DNA from: Ovoidimarina sp963698645
Lineage (GTDB): Bacteria > Pseudomonadota > Alphaproteobacteria > Rhodobacterales > Rhodobacteraceae
Assembly: GCA_963698645.1 (NCBI GenBank)
Contig: CAVORP010000003.1
Coordinates: 310,001-374,000, forward strand
Direction of reading: 5' to 3'
Length of the DNA: 64,000 bases
This document shows, one piece after another, positions 8,741 through 18,397 of this stretch (positions within the stretch are counted from its first letter, which is position 1; each line of letters starts with the position of its first letter). The notes under the pieces were generated by a model. The model was not told the DNA's origin. It searched no databases and saw only the letters and a program-made list of their open reading frames with translations. A program made the translations under genes and the position numbers.

Positions 8741-10026
8741 CTGGTTGCCTTGGTCAGCGCCTGATCGAGATCGGCGATGATGTCGTCGGCATCTTCGATC
8801 CCGATCGACACACGCACCACGTTGGGTGCGGCACCCGCCGCTTCCTGCTGTTCCGGCGACAACTGCCGGTGCGTGGTGGAGGCCGAATGGATGATCAGCG
8901 AACGCGCATCGCCCAGATTCGCCACATGGCTGAACAGTTCGACCGAGTCGATCAGCTTCACACAGGCGTCATAGCCGCCCTTCACCGCAAAGGTGAACAA
9001 CGCGCCGGCACCCTTCGGACAGATCCGCGCGATCCTGTCGTAATAGGGCGAGCTTTCCAGCCCGGCATAGGTGACCTTCTCGATCCGGTCATCGGCCTCC
9101 AGCCATTTCGAAACCTTCTGTGCGTTGGCCACATGCCTTTCCATGCGAAGCGACAGGGTCTCGATGCCCATCAGCGTGTAATGCGCGCCTTGCGGGTTCA
9201 TCGTCATGCCCAGATCGCGCAGGCCCACGGCGATCGAATGGAACGTGAACGCCATCGGCCCCAGTGCCGGGCCAAATGCCAGCCCGTGATAGGCAGGCTC
9301 CGGCTGGCTGAGCGACGGGAACTTGTCGCTCGCGGTCCAGTCGAACTTGCCCGAATCCGTGACAGCGCCGCCCGTGACCGTGCCATTGCCGGTCAGGTAT
9401 TTGGTGGTCGAGTTCACGACCAGCGTCGCGCCATGCTCGATCGGGCGGCAGAGATAGGCGGTGGCCGAGGTGTTGTCGACGATGAGCGGTACGCCCACCT
9501 TGTCGGCGACCTTGGCGATTGCGTCGAGATCGGTGATATAACCGCCCGGGTTTGCGATGGATTCACAGAAGATCGCCCTCGTCTTGTCGTCACAGGCCGC
9601 TTCCACAGCCGCCACATCGTCGAAATCGACGAAGGTGCAGGACCAGCCGAACCGTTTGATGGTCTGGCCGAACTGGGTGATCGTGCCACCATAGAGACGG
9701 GTCGAGGCCACGATGTTACAGCCCGGACCCATCAGCGGGAACAGCGCCATGATCTGCGCTGCATGTCCGGACGAACAGCAGATCGTGCCCGCGCCACCCT
9801 CAAGCGCGTTGATCCGGTCGGCCAGCGCGCTGACCGTCGGGTTGGTCAGGCGCGAATAGATGTATCCGATTTCCTGGAGGTTGAAGAGGGCCGCGGCATG
9901 ATCGGCATCGCGGAACACGAAGGCCGTCGATTGATAGATCGGAACCTGCCGGGCGCCGGTTGCCGGATCGGGTGCGGCGCCTGCGTGGATCTGAAGGGTG
10001 TCGAACCCCAGTGGCTTATCGGTCAT
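8737..10026 (-). CDS. metY: O-acetylhomoserine sulfhydrylase (PLP enzyme)
   Basis: A 429-residue cytoplasmic enzyme of the Cys/Met-metabolism PLP family, expected to make homocysteine from O-acetylhomoserine and sulfide. Visible marks are the N-terminal LQIHAGAAPD, SRLTNPT, the glycine-rich SSGHAAQ cofactor loop, the PLP aspartate in LIVDNTSAT, and the lysine in VNSTTKYLTGNG. Length is that of MetY, longer than MetB/MetC (about 390). GGGAGGT precedes the start. It stands alone, with no met neighbours. A related cysteine synthase activity is possible. Confidence 0.9.
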   Translation of the reverse strand: MTDKPLGFDTLQIHAGAAPDPATGARQVPIYQSTAFVFRDADHAAALFNLQEIGYIYSRLTNPTVSALADRINALEGGAGTICCSSGHAAQIMALFPLMGPGCNIVASTRLYGGTITQFGQTIKRFGWSCTFVDFDDVAAVEAACDDKTRAIFCESIANPGGYITDLDAIAKVADKVGVPLIVDNTSATAYLCRPIEHGATLVVNSTTKYLTGNGTVTGGAVTDSGKFDWTASDKFPSLSQPEPAYHGLAFGPALGPMAFTFHSIAVGLRDLGMTMNPQGAHYTLMGIETLSLRMERHVANAQKVSKWLEADDRIEKVTYAGLESSPYYDRIARICPKGAGALFTFAVKGGYDACVKLIDSVELFSHVANLGDARSLIIHSASTTHRQLSPEQQEAAGAAPNVVRVSIGIEDADDIIADLDQALTKATS

Positions 10027-10095
10027 CTGGACCTCCCATGGTTTTGCTTGCGCTTGGTGTAGGCAAATCCCGCAGGGGCGGCAATGGGTCAGGTG

Positions 10096-11082
10096 CTATC
10101 GCATCCAGAACCCTTTGGACTTGATCTGGTTGCGGATCGCCTGTTCTCGCACCGGAAGGTTGTCCCGATCGAACATCGCCCGCACCTTTGCACCGCGTCC
10201 CTGATAGATCATCCGCAGGAACGGCTCGTGGCCCTTCAGGACCTTCTTGATGCGGTTTGGTGCGGTGACTTCCTCGAGGGTCGCGATCACCGCATCGGGC
10301 GCGCGGGCATAAAGAAGCGGCATCACCCGCCAGTGACAGGTGGCGCTGCTGTCGAGCGGGGCCAGTTCAGGACCGGGCCGCCCGCCGCCCATCCCGTGGA
10401 TCACGAGCGGCAGGGCGATCTGGTCAAGCCATGGGAACAGTTCCTGACAGACCAGTTCGGGCGGCGGCGCGTCGCGGATCGCCACCATCGTCTTCGTCAG
10501 CGCCGCGCCAAAGTCATGAGGGCAGGGGCCGAAGAACCAGCCCGCGTTGAAGTAAAGGTAGCGTTGCCAGTATTCGTCGGGATGATCGCGGTCGAGCGAA
10601 CTTTCGAAATCCAGCCCGAACTTGCGGTAGAGCGCGCCCCATGTCTCGGCGTATCCAGGCCCGTAGAGTTCGATCACCGGCCATGTGCCCTCGCGCTGCA
10701 TCGACGCCGCGGGCCGCGCGAAATCGAAGGGCAGGGCACTGACTTCTCCGGTCACAAGCGTATCGGTGTCGAAAAAGACAAAAGGTTCGCCCTTGGGCAG
10801 GGCCGAAAGACCCTCGGCCTTGTTGCCGTTGGGATAGTCCTGACCGAAGGCCCGGCTCTCGAAAGGAACGATCTCGGCGCCCAGCTCCGTCAGAAGATCG
10901 CGAATGCCCGGGTCCTGAATGGTCGGGTCGAATTTCCACAAGGGACCGGGTTGTGGCTCGGCCACAAAGAGCCGCCCCGTGAACCCAGGATCCATGGCGC
11001 GCAGGCTGGCCGCGAACAGCACCGCCTCATAGGCCAGCCGCCCCCGTTGTCCCACGATCATTATGTTGAAATCGCCCGCCAT
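10096..11082 (-). CDS. Glycosyltransferase-like protein (GT-A fold, family unclear)
   Basis: A 328-residue protein without signal peptide or membrane segment. It opens with FNIMIVGQRGRLAYEAVLFA and has a FFDTDTLVTGEV segment near residue 117 that looks like the DxD metal/nucleotide-sugar motif of GT-A transferases. The later FNAGWFFGP motif resembles those of GT8-like enzymes. The sugar donor and acceptor are not evident. It sits alone between metY and the TRAP genes. The call is inference from motif shape. Confidence 0.5.
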   Translation of the reverse strand: MAGDFNIMIVGQRGRLAYEAVLFAASLRAMDPGFTGRLFVAEPQPGPLWKFDPTIQDPGIRDLLTELGAEIVPFESRAFGQDYPNGNKAEGLSALPKGEPFVFFDTDTLVTGEVSALPFDFARPAASMQREGTWPVIELYGPGYAETWGALYRKFGLDFESSLDRDHPDEYWQRYLYFNAGWFFGPCPHDFGAALTKTMVAIRDAPPPELVCQELFPWLDQIALPLVIHGMGGGRPGPELAPLDSSATCHWRVMPLLYARAPDAVIATLEEVTAPNRIKKVLKGHEPFLRMIYQGRGAKVRAMFDRDNLPVREQAIRNQIKSKGFWMR

Positions 11083-11105
11083 CGCGCGCGGACTATAGAA
11101 GGCGT

Positions 11106-11129
11106 CGGGCGGGCCCGAAAGCCCGCCCG
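11106..11129 (-). terminator. GC-rich hairpin after dctM
   Basis: CGGGCGGGC (11106-11114) pairs perfectly with GCCCGCCCG (11121-11129) over a 6-base loop, 17 bases past the dctM stop. There is no strong T run, so it may act as a transcript-end stabiliser or a weak terminator. Confidence 0.55.
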
Positions 11130-11145
11130 CACACTATTCGCGACC

Positions 11146-12594
11146 CTAGTTCCCGTAGGCCACCGATGGCAGCCATGTGGTCAGCGCCGGGAACTCGAAC
11201 ACGATGAAGAGGCCCAGAAGCTGAAGCATCACGAAGGGAATGATCCCCTTGTAGATATGGCCCAACGTCACTCCCGGCGGACAGACGCCCTTGAGATAGA
11301 ACAGCGCAAATCCCACGGGTGGTGTCAGGAAGGACGTTTGCAACGTCACCGCCACGAGGATCGCGAACCACACAACCGACGGATCGCGTACCGAGCCGAA
11401 GCCGGGAACGTCCAGATTGAGGCCTATGATGATCGGAAGCATCAGCGGCATGATGATGATCGTGATCTCGATCCAGTCCAGCAGGAAGCCAAGGAGGAAT
11501 ACGATGAACAGGATGAAGACGACGGTCAGATAGGGGTCCTCAAAGGCCGACAGGACAAGCCCCTCGACGATCTCGTCACCACCATAGCGCCGCAGCACGA
11601 AGGCAAAGAAGTTCGCCGCAAGGAAGATCCCCACGATGTAACCGGTGGTGTTCATCGTCGAACGGCTGACTTCTTTCAGGACCTTGTAATCCAGCTTCCG
11701 GTTCAGGATCGCCAGGATCGTGGCACCCAGAGCGCCCAGACCCGAGGCTTCGGTCGGCGTGGCAAAGCCCGCAAAGATCGACCCCAGCACCAAGAGGATC
11801 AGGAACATCGGTGGGATGACCGCAAGCGACACTTCCTTGATCGCGTCCCAGCCGACCTGTTCGGTCTTTTCGGGCGCGGGCATGGATTTCGGGCTGATCA
11901 GTCCGAAAATGACGATGAAGATGATGTAGAGCGCGCCGAGGATAAGCCCCGGGAACAGCGCCCCCATGAACAGGTCGCCCAGCGAGATCGCAAGCTGGTC
12001 GGACATGATCACGAGCATGATCGACGGAGGGATCAGGATGCCAAGCGTACCGGCGCTGGCAATGGTGCCGGTGGCGATGGGCTTGGAATAGTTCTGTGCC
12101 ATCATCGCCGGAAGCGCCATCACGCCGAGCAGCGTCACCGAAGCGCCGATCACGCCGGTCGAGGCGGCAAGGATGATCCCGATCAGCAGCACGGTCAGCG
12201 ACAGCCCGCCGCGCAACCCGCCGAACAGGCGCTGCATCGCATGCATCATCCGCTGCGCAACGCCGGATTGGTCCAGCATAAGGCCCATGAAGATGAACAT
12301 CGGCAGCGCCACCAGAACCGGGTTCTTGACGATATTGCCGAACAGCCGCCCCGACAGGGCCGACAGGCGCTGATAATCGATGCCGGTGCGGTCGAACTCG
12401 ATGATGTCGCGGAAACTGCCCCGGAACGGATCAAGAAAGATTTCGGCGATGAGCGCGAAGACAAGACTGACACCCACCAGCGAGAACGCGACCGGGATGC
12501 CCCGGAAGAGCATGAAGATGAAGGTCAGGAACATCGCCAGAACGGCGAATTCGTTCAGTGTCAGAAATCGCCCGATGAATTCGAGGATGAACAT
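11146..12594 (-). CDS. dctM: TRAP transporter large permease DctM
   Basis: A 482-residue inner-membrane protein with about 12-14 hydrophobic segments, the ion-coupled transport subunit of a tripartite TRAP system. Typical features are GIPVAFSLVGVSL near residue 35, SAGTLGILIPPSIM in the middle and the repeat-related TPPVGFALFYLKGV near the end. The sequence is of the long type often annotated as mannitol/chloroaromatic TRAP; such names do not prove substrate. A GAGGGA site in the end of dctQ serves this start, 3 bases after the dctQ stop. It is co-transcribed with dctQ and dctP. Confidence 0.93.
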   Translation of the reverse strand: MFILEFIGRFLTLNEFAVLAMFLTFIFMLFRGIPVAFSLVGVSLVFALIAEIFLDPFRGSFRDIIEFDRTGIDYQRLSALSGRLFGNIVKNPVLVALPMFIFMGLMLDQSGVAQRMMHAMQRLFGGLRGGLSLTVLLIGIILAASTGVIGASVTLLGVMALPAMMAQNYSKPIATGTIASAGTLGILIPPSIMLVIMSDQLAISLGDLFMGALFPGLILGALYIIFIVIFGLISPKSMPAPEKTEQVGWDAIKEVSLAVIPPMFLILLVLGSIFAGFATPTEASGLGALGATILAILNRKLDYKVLKEVSRSTMNTTGYIVGIFLAANFFAFVLRRYGGDEIVEGLVLSAFEDPYLTVVFILFIVFLLGFLLDWIEITIIIMPLMLPIIIGLNLDVPGFGSVRDPSVVWFAILVAVTLQTSFLTPPVGFALFYLKGVCPPGVTLGHIYKGIIPFVMLQLLGLFIVFEFPALTTWLPSVAYGN

Positions 12595-12597
12595 GTC

Positions 12598-13401
12598 TTA
12601 TCCCTCTGCCCGATCGCCGCGATCGAACAGCCGCGCGATGACAATAAGTGCGACCGTGCCGACGAAGCCGATGATCACGGTCCACTTTATTTCTTCCGCT
12701 CCCACTTCGAGATAACCGAAGACCGGGAAGCGGCCGATATCACGGTCGCTTACATCCGCGGGCGTCGTGAGCCGCAGATACCACCAGATCGCGTAGTAGG
12801 AGAAGAGATTGACGAGAAAGAAGGTGGACGGAAAGGCCCAGAACAGTTGCTTCCAAAGCACCGGGCGGGTCATCCGCGACAGGAACCGGACATAGGCCGA
12901 CCAGATCGCGACGCCGATGAACGCGAAAGCCACATTCATGAAGACCTTGAGAATCCACAGGTTATGAAGCCCGTTGGGGCTGTCGGAGCCTTCGTCGATC
13001 GTGACCGATGAAATCGCATAGGCCAGCGTGAAGTCCCAGCAAAGAATGATGAAGGGCATGAACAGCCAGACCAGCGCGAAGATCTCGATCCGGTTCTTGC
13101 GGGTCTCGCTGAAATGCTCGTGCAGGATGTCGACGCGCACATGGCTGTCCGTCGTCACCGCATAGGCGATCGCCATCAGCGCCGATGCGCCGTAAAGCCA
13201 CCACTGAAGATCGTCCAGCCATGCCTGGTTGACGCCGGATGTCCGCAACACGACCTGCGCGCAGATCGCGATCATCAGGATCGGAAACAGCCAGGCAAAT
13301 ATGTTCGAGACATGGACGACGAACCGGTCGCCGCGATTGTGTTCTTCTTTTCCGACCTCACCGGGATCGGAAACGGAAATCAGTTCTTCTGTGGTTTGCA
13401 T
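12598..13401 (-). CDS. dctQ: TRAP transporter small permease DctQ
   Basis: A 267-residue membrane protein with hydrophobic segments near residues 30-50, 65-85, 105-130, 155-175 and two more before the end, longer than classic DctQ (about 160-200). It helps the substrate-binding protein dock on DctM. ATG 13401 is preferred over an in-frame TTG at 13413. It lies between dctP and dctM, typical TRAP order, with the intact small/large permease pair separated by 3 bases. Confidence 0.88.
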   Translation of the reverse strand: MQTTEELISVSDPGEVGKEEHNRGDRFVVHVSNIFAWLFPILMIAICAQVVLRTSGVNQAWLDDLQWWLYGASALMAIAYAVTTDSHVRVDILHEHFSETRKNRIEIFALVWLFMPFIILCWDFTLAYAISSVTIDEGSDSPNGLHNLWILKVFMNVAFAFIGVAIWSAYVRFLSRMTRPVLWKQLFWAFPSTFFLVNLFSYYAIWWYLRLTTPADVSDRDIGRFPVFGYLEVGAEEIKWTVIIGFVGTVALIVIARLFDRGDRAEG

Positions 13402-13454
13402 TGCTCGCCCCAAAACCGTCTATCGCCACGCGCTTCACGCAGCCTGAAAGAGGA

Positions 13455-13479
13455 CCGGGGCGACGCAATGCCGCCCCGG
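13455..13479 (-). terminator. Hairpin between dctP and dctQ
   Basis: CCGGGGCG (13455-13462) pairs with CGCCCCGG (13472-13479) over a 9-base loop. It lies 24 bases past the dctP stop and before dctQ. Such hairpins can let the binding-protein mRNA outnumber that of the permeases. There is no T run. Confidence 0.5.
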
Positions 13480-13502
13480 AACGTCAAGTCTCAGATGCGC
13501 CC

Positions 13503-14550
13503 TCAGTTCCAGGGACGCGGCAGATAGATGTTGTTGCCCCAGGTCTTGTAGCCTTCGCGGAATTCCTGAAGGTCGTCCCAGGACTTCTTGAAGTGGGCGT
13601 CTTCGGCAGCCAGTTCGCCGGCCACTTCGAGCCATGCGGCTTCGAAGGCCTTGAGCTGTTCCGTCGACCACTGCTTGATCGTCACGCCATGCTCTTCGAC
13701 GTTCGTCGACCATTGCGGGGAAGTTCTTGGCTTCACCCTCGGCGAAGTTGTCGGTCACGTTGGCCATGCAGGCGATCTCGATCTGCTTCTGCGACCGCTC
13801 GTCCAGACCTTCCCAGACGTCCTTGTTGACCAGGAGTTCGAACAGGGTCGAAGGCTGGTGCCAGCCGGGGAAGTAGTTGAACTTCGCGATGTTGTAGAAG
13901 CCGAGGTTGGCGTCCACGATCGGCATCGAGAATTCGGTCGCGTCGATCGCGCCACGCTCGAGCGCCGGGAAGATGTCGCCACCGGCCAGAAGCGATGTCG
14001 AAACGCCCAGCTTCTGCATGACTTCGGCGCCAAGGCCGAAGAAGCGCATGTTCAGACCCTGAAGGTCTTCCATCGAGTTGATTTCGTTCTTGAACCAGCC
14101 CGAAGTTTCGGGGGCGTAGATGCCGCAGGGCAGGACGTGAACGTTGTAGTTGTTGATCTCGTACATCTCGCGCATCAGGTCGAGACCGTCGTCATAGAGC
14201 ATCCATGCCAGCATTTCGCCGGGCTCGGGGCCAAAGGGGACGGCTGCGAACAGACCGGCCGCGGCCATCTTGCCCTGCCAGTAGCCCGAGGTGGTATAGG
14301 CCGCGTCGACCGAACCGTTCGACACTGCGTCAAGCGCTTCGAGCGTCGGCACAAGTTCACCGGGATCGAAATGTTCGAATTCGACGCCTTCGGAAATGGC
14401 GTTGATCTTGTCTACGAACGAGACAGCCGCGGTGCCGAGGATCGGCAGGTTCTTTCCGAAGGCCGAGGTCATCTCGAGCACTTCCTGAGACTGCGCCGAC
14501 CCTGCCGACGCAACGATGAGGCTGGCCGCTGCCAGTGCCTTGATCTTCAT
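13503..14550 (-). CDS. dctP: TRAP substrate-binding protein DctP (one frameshift)
   Basis: A periplasmic solute receptor of about 348 residues, with signal peptide 1-22 (ends AQSQE). The TRAP receptor fold includes VDAAYTTSGYWQGK, NMRFFGLGAEVMQKLG and the carboxylate-binding region around GAIDATEFSMP. The sequence resembles receptors paired with long DctM proteins, including the 2-oxoacid receptor type; the substrate cannot be fixed. The frame breaks near 13710: reading ends ...KNFPAM and resumes with STNVEEHGVTIKQW, needing removal of one base (GG before TCGACG). The C-terminal part is well preserved to NIYLPRPWN, so the change looks recent or is a sequencing error. Confidence 0.85.
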
Positions 14551-14838
14551 TGGTATCCTCCCTGTCCACCAAATTGGTGAACTTTCTTTACCAGTTTCGT
14601 TTCTTTTTGGCCAGTGGCCGATGATTGTCTGCTCCGGCTGTCCAGAAAACTGTCATCCGCAGCAGTTGGTGCGACAGCTTGTGACGTAAATCGTGCTGCA
14701 AACGCAAGTTTATTCTGAATTTCTGGCGTCCACTGGGATCTTTCGACGTCCGATCGCCCGACCGCGCCCGAAAGCACCTGCCGCACGGCGTCATTCGCGG
14801 CACGTCAACCGGACCCGGTGTGATTGATTCGGGCGTCC

Positions 14839-15786
14839 TCAGGCCGCGCGATGCTCGGCCACGTGACGCTGGATCAATTCCTTGTAGAGCTGCTGGATGC
14901 GCCGCATCACCGGCCGGTCGCCGGTGCCGATGGGCTTGCCGTCGATCGAGGCCACCGGCGTTTGCGCCCCGAAGGTCCCGGTCAGAAACGCCTCCTCCGC
15001 CCCGAAGGTCTCGTAGAGCGAATAGTTCCGCTCATGCACCGGAATCCCGTTGTCGCGGCACAGGTCGATCACCTTCTGTCGCGTCACCCCGTTCATGCAG
15101 TAATCTCCGGTCGAGGTCCAAACCTCGCCCTTGCGGACGATGAAGAAGTTGCAGGCATTGGTGGTGTTCACGAAGCCATGCGGGTCGAGCATCAGCCCCT
15201 CGTCGGCGCCCGCCTGTTCGGCCTGAAGGCAGGCAAGCACGCAATTCAGCTTGGAATGGCTGTTGTACTTGGCGTCCTGCGACATGGGCAGACCCGCGCA
15301 CCTGCGGCACCGTGGCCAGCCGGATGCCGCGCGATTGCAGCGCCTCCACCGGTTTCGAATGCTCGATGATGATCACCAGGGTCGGGCCCCACCGGCTGAG
15401 TGACGGGTGCTGAAACGGTTTCGCTTTCACGACCGCGGGTCAGCATCAGGCGGCAATGGGCATCGGTCACCATGCCATTGGCGGCGGCGGTCTGGGTCAG
15501 CGCCTCCATGATCCCGGCGCGGTCCCGCCCCACGTCCAGCGAGACCGCTTTGCAGGAGGCGAAGAACCGGTCCATATGCTCATCGAAAAAGGCCCAGACG
15601 CCATCATAAAGGCGCATCCCTTCCCACATCCCGTCGCCCAGCATGAAGCCCGAAGTCATAGACCGACACCTTCGCCTCGTCCCGGTGGACGATCTCGCCG
15701 TTCACATAGATCTTGATGTCCCGATTGCGCGGATCGTCCGCGGCGTCATGGGTGGTTTGGCCCTTCGTTTTCTGGTCTTGATCCAT
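14839..15786 (-). CDS. Class IV PLP aminotransferase (D-amino-acid or branched-chain type; three frameshifts)
   Basis: About 314 residues when reconnected. The fold type IV transaminase starts IKIYVNGEIVHRDEAKVSVY. Next come SGFMLGDGMWEGMRLYDG, then LTRG[VK]AKPFQHPSLS and VIIIEHSKP, then SQDAKYNSHSKLNC with the probable PLP lysine, and FVNTTNACNFFIV. The frame changes near 15654, 15431 and 15293, each consistent with one extra base. GAGGGA precedes ATG 15786. Substrate specificity (D-alanine/D-glutamate versus branched-chain L-amino acids) cannot be settled by eye. Three breaks in one gene but intact motifs on every side argue for sequence errors, though a decaying gene is possible. Confidence 0.75.
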
Positions 15787-15909
15787 CGGTCCCTCGCAAG
15801 ATGTGGCGGCGGCCGGGATACCCCGCCGAACCGTCCTGCGGCATCATCGACGACCCTAAGGGAATTGCCAAGCGGATGCCATGCATCTTCCCGGCTTCCG
15901 TTTCGCGGA

Positions 15910-16728
15910 TCAGTAACGCTCGAGAGGGATCCGCAGGCCCAGGGTCGCGACCTGGCTGCGGACATCGAATGTGAGGGGTTCGCGCGGTACTCCGCCGGCC
16001 GTCAGCGCGGTGGGGCTACCCGAGGCTGTGCCGAAATCGTAGTAGCGCCAAGAGGCCTCCAGGATCACCGGCCATCGCCCGGGGCGGGTCAGTTGCACCG
16101 AGGCGCCAAAGCCCACCGACCAGGCCAGATCGGTCGTGGTGTCTCCGGCGAAGGAGCGAACGGTATTGGTGCCTACCGTCGGATTGGCGGGGTTCTTGGT
16201 GCGTGTCCATGGCCCGGTTTCGTTCCGGGCGATACCAAGGCCCACCACGACGAAGGGCTGAAAGATCGCCGTCGACCCGCGCGCTTCCAACGGCGCGTAA
16301 AAGAAGTTTCCCATCACCCCCGACGTCGAAACCGACGCCGACGTTATGTCGGCATGGGTATCGCAGGGAGTGCTGTTCGACGCGGCCGTGCATGGCGCCA
16401 CGAAATCCGCTGTACCGGTCTGGAACAGCGCGATATCCGCGCGCATCCCGTTCTGCCAGTCGTAGCCAAGGGCAACCGCCCCGAACCCTTCCCGGTCATC
16501 CAGAAGACTGGGGGCGAAACTGATCCGGGGGTCCGCCGCGCCGGGCGGAAGCCAATAGGCTTCGTCGAGCGAAGGAAAGCTTATGCCGGCCTCGACGCGG
16601 GCATAGGGCCCGAACGTGACGCTCGCGACCCGCTCCCCGAACAGGGTGTCACCATCCTGCGCCGACCCTGCGGCGGGCGTTAGGGTACCTGCGGCAAGTA
16701 TGAAAAGTAGTCCTGCAAATGATCTCAC
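15910..16728 (-). CDS. Outer-membrane beta-barrel protein, unknown function
   Basis: A 272-residue protein with signal peptide (ends AAGSAQ). The rest consists of alternating strands rich in Gly and aromatic residues, ending in LGLRIPLERY; a terminal aromatic is typical of outer-membrane proteins. One internal Cys pair (PCTAASNSTPC) lies in a predicted loop. Start is read as GTG 16728, with AAGGGAT upstream and a signal peptide directly after; no ATG fits. It resembles small OmpW/opacity-type barrels in size. No function can be given. Confidence 0.6.
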   Translation of the reverse strand: MRSFAGLLFILAAGTLTPAAGSAQDGDTLFGERVASVTFGPYARVEAGISFPSLDEAYWLPPGAADPRISFAPSLLDDREGFGAVALGYDWQNGMRADIALFQTGTADFVAPCTAASNSTPCDTHADITSASVSTSGVMGNFFYAPLEARGSTAIFQPFVVVGLGIARNETGPWTRTKNPANPTVGTNTVRSFAGDTTTDLAWSVGFGASVQLTRPGRWPVILEASWRYYDFGTASGSPTALTAGGVPREPLTFDVRSQVATLGLRIPLERY

Positions 16729-16760
16729 GCTTGGATCCCTTCGTTTGCTATTGCCGCTCC

Positions 16761-17549
16761 TCAACCATGACCGGCAAGGATCGCAGCCCGAATGCGTTCG
16801 GCTTTTTCCGCGATCGCTTCCGCTTCGCTTTCGCTCAGCGGAAATCCAAGAATGGTGGAAACGGCAATGGCCGTTTTCGTGCTCACCGGCACTGTCTTGT
16901 CCGATGCCGTGCCGAGAAACGCGGCGAGCAAGGTGTCGTTATCGGTGCGGATTCCTGCCTTCTCCAACACCGAATGCCCGTCCAGCGCGTCCCGAAACAG
17001 CGCCAGATTCTGCAAGGGGGAATTGATCAGGGCGACGTTCTGCCAGTCGCTGCGCAGCCGTGCCTCCATCTCTTCCAGGTCGAGACGATAGAAGGCGGCG
17101 ACCTCGTCGGTGAAGCTTCCAATGGCCTCGGCCATGGCGCGGTCGATGACCTTGGCGGGGGATCGCACGACGTTCAGACGGCCCAGTTCCACTTCTGGAA
17201 TACCCTCTTGCGCCCAGACGGGCCGGGACTGTGCGGCATCGTTCTGTCCGCTCCGCTTTCCAAGGCCGCCCGCACCGCCCTGCGGCCCGGCGCCGCCTGC
17301 GCCCTTGCCACCGTTATCATGTCCGCCAGTGTCGTGCCCGCCGTCGTCATGACCGCCATTGTCGTGACCACCGCCGCCTGGGCCTTTCGGCCCGCCGCCT
17401 GCGCCGTCCTCGTGCCCGTCACCGCCTTCATGTGTGCCGCCGTCATGGGACTGCGCAAACGCGGGGGTGGCCAGGGCTAGGCCCAATGCAACGCCCAGCG
17501 CCAGTATGCCGCGCCCGCACCTCAAATGGAAATCTTGTGAAATCTGCAT
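16761..17549 (-). CDS. Secreted Gly/His/Asp-rich protein, paralogue A
   Basis: A 262-residue exported protein I do not recognise. The signal peptide starts MQISQDFHLRCGRG and ends ATPAFAQ. A low-complexity segment of about 60 residues follows, with repeated GGHD[NDT] units. A 150-residue C-terminal domain starts WAQEGIPEVELGRLNVVRSP and contains INSPLQNLAL and GTASDKTVPVSTKT. GGGAG precedes ATG 17549. The next gene upstream (17630-18397) encodes the same C-terminal domain with a different Gly-rich linker, so the two arose by tandem duplication. The His/Asp-rich linker could bind metal. Confidence 0.65.
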   Translation of the reverse strand: MQISQDFHLRCGRGILALGVALGLALATPAFAQSHDGGTHEGGDGHEDGAGGGPKGPGGGGHDNGGHDDGGHDTGGHDNGGKGAGGAGPQGGAGGLGKRSGQNDAAQSRPVWAQEGIPEVELGRLNVVRSPAKVIDRAMAEAIGSFTDEVAAFYRLDLEEMEARLRSDWQNVALINSPLQNLALFRDALDGHSVLEKAGIRTDNDTLLAAFLGTASDKTVPVSTKTAIAVSTILGFPLSESEAEAIAEKAERIRAAILAGHG

Positions 17550-17590
17550 CTCGATACTCCCGTTCACTGGTTGCATCATCGCGGAAGAAT

Positions 17591-17616
17591 GCCCGCCACG
17601 GTCTTGCGTGGCGGGC
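17591..17616 (-). terminator. Hairpin between the tandem paralogues
   Basis: GCCCGCCACG (17591-17600) and CGTGGCGGGC (17607-17616) make a perfect 10-bp stem with a 6-base loop. It lies 13 bases after the stop of paralogue B and 41 bases before the start of paralogue A. It would limit read-through from B to A. There is no T run. Confidence 0.6.
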
Positions 17617-17629
17617 ACCCGATCTGAGA

Positions 17630-18397
17630 TCAGCCGTGACCTTCGAGCACCGCCGTCCGGATCATCTCGGCAGCGACGGCAAGATCGATCATGTCCTGAT
17701 CGCTCCAGTCCTTGTCGAAGATCACCGTAAGCGCGACGACCGTCTCGGTCGTGATCGGAACGGTCTTGTCCGATGCGACGCCAAGAAACACCGCCATCAG
17801 CGTATCTAGCGAGGTTCCGTCGACGCCCTTGTCATAGAGGGAGGAATTGCCATCCATTGCCTCTTCCAGAAGCGCGAGGTTCTGAAGGGGCGAGTTGATC
17901 AGCGTGATCGTGTCCCATTCGGTCCGGAGCGCCTCGTAGATCTCGTTCAGCGTCTTGTCGCTGTAGAAGTCGATCATCTCCGGGCTGAGGTTGGCGAGCG
18001 CCTCGTCGAAGGCACGGTCAAGTACCTGATCGGGGGCGCGGGCAACGCTCAGACGGCCCAATTCGACATCCTCGGGAATGCCCTCCTGCGCCCATGCAGG
18101 CTTGCCGCCGCTCGACCCGGTGGCGGCGGGACCGCCTGCCTGCGGACCTTTCGAATCCGAATCCGGATCCGGCCCGCCTTGACCTGCGCCCGAACCGCCC
18201 CGGTTGTCTTGTCCGGACTGACTGCCTTTGTTCCCTTGTCCCTGGCCGCCCTGGTTGCCTTGACCCGCATTCTCCTGGGCGAAAGCCGGGCCGCCCAGGA
18301 CGCTGAAGCTGTCGGTAAGCGCCAGCCCCCCGACCATGCCGCAAAGCGCCAGAGCCGAAACGGCCGTTGCAAGACTTCTCTTCTGAATGGATCGCAT
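17630..18397 (-). CDS. Secreted Gly-rich protein, paralogue B
   Basis: A 255-residue exported protein. The signal peptide starts MRSIQKRSLATAVSAL and ends GGPAFAQE. A linker of about 60 residues rich in Gly, Gln, Asn and Ser follows. The C-terminal domain matches paralogue A: WAQEGIPEDVELGRLSVARAP, then INSPLQNLAL and GVASDKTVPITTET. GGAGGA sits just before ATG 18397. The upstream region 18410-18520 is unusually A/T-rich and probably holds the promoter. The function is unknown; conservation of the C-terminal domain in two linker contexts suggests it is the working part. Confidence 0.65.
   Translation of the reverse strand: MRSIQKRSLATAVSALALCGMVGGLALTDSFSVLGGPAFAQENAGQGNQGGQGQGNKGSQSGQDNRGGSGAGQGGPDPDSDSKGPQAGGPAATGSSGGKPAWAQEGIPEDVELGRLSVARAPDQVLDRAFDEALANLSPEMIDFYSDKTLNEIYEALRTEWDTITLINSPLQNLALLEEAMDGNSSLYDKGVDGTSLDTLMAVFLGVASDKTVPITTETVVALTVIFDKDWSDQDMIDLAVAAEMIRTAVLEGHG

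Noticed and set aside
10084..13011. A 975-codon open frame on the plus strand opposite the TRAP genes and the glycosyltransferase-like gene
   Set aside because: It is antisense to well-recognised genes, rich in Arg, Asp, Gln and His as expected for a GC-rich shadow frame, and shows no domain.
17300..17425. Direct repeats like a minisatellite
   Set aside because: They encode the GGHD-type low-complexity linker of a secreted protein; codons vary between units.
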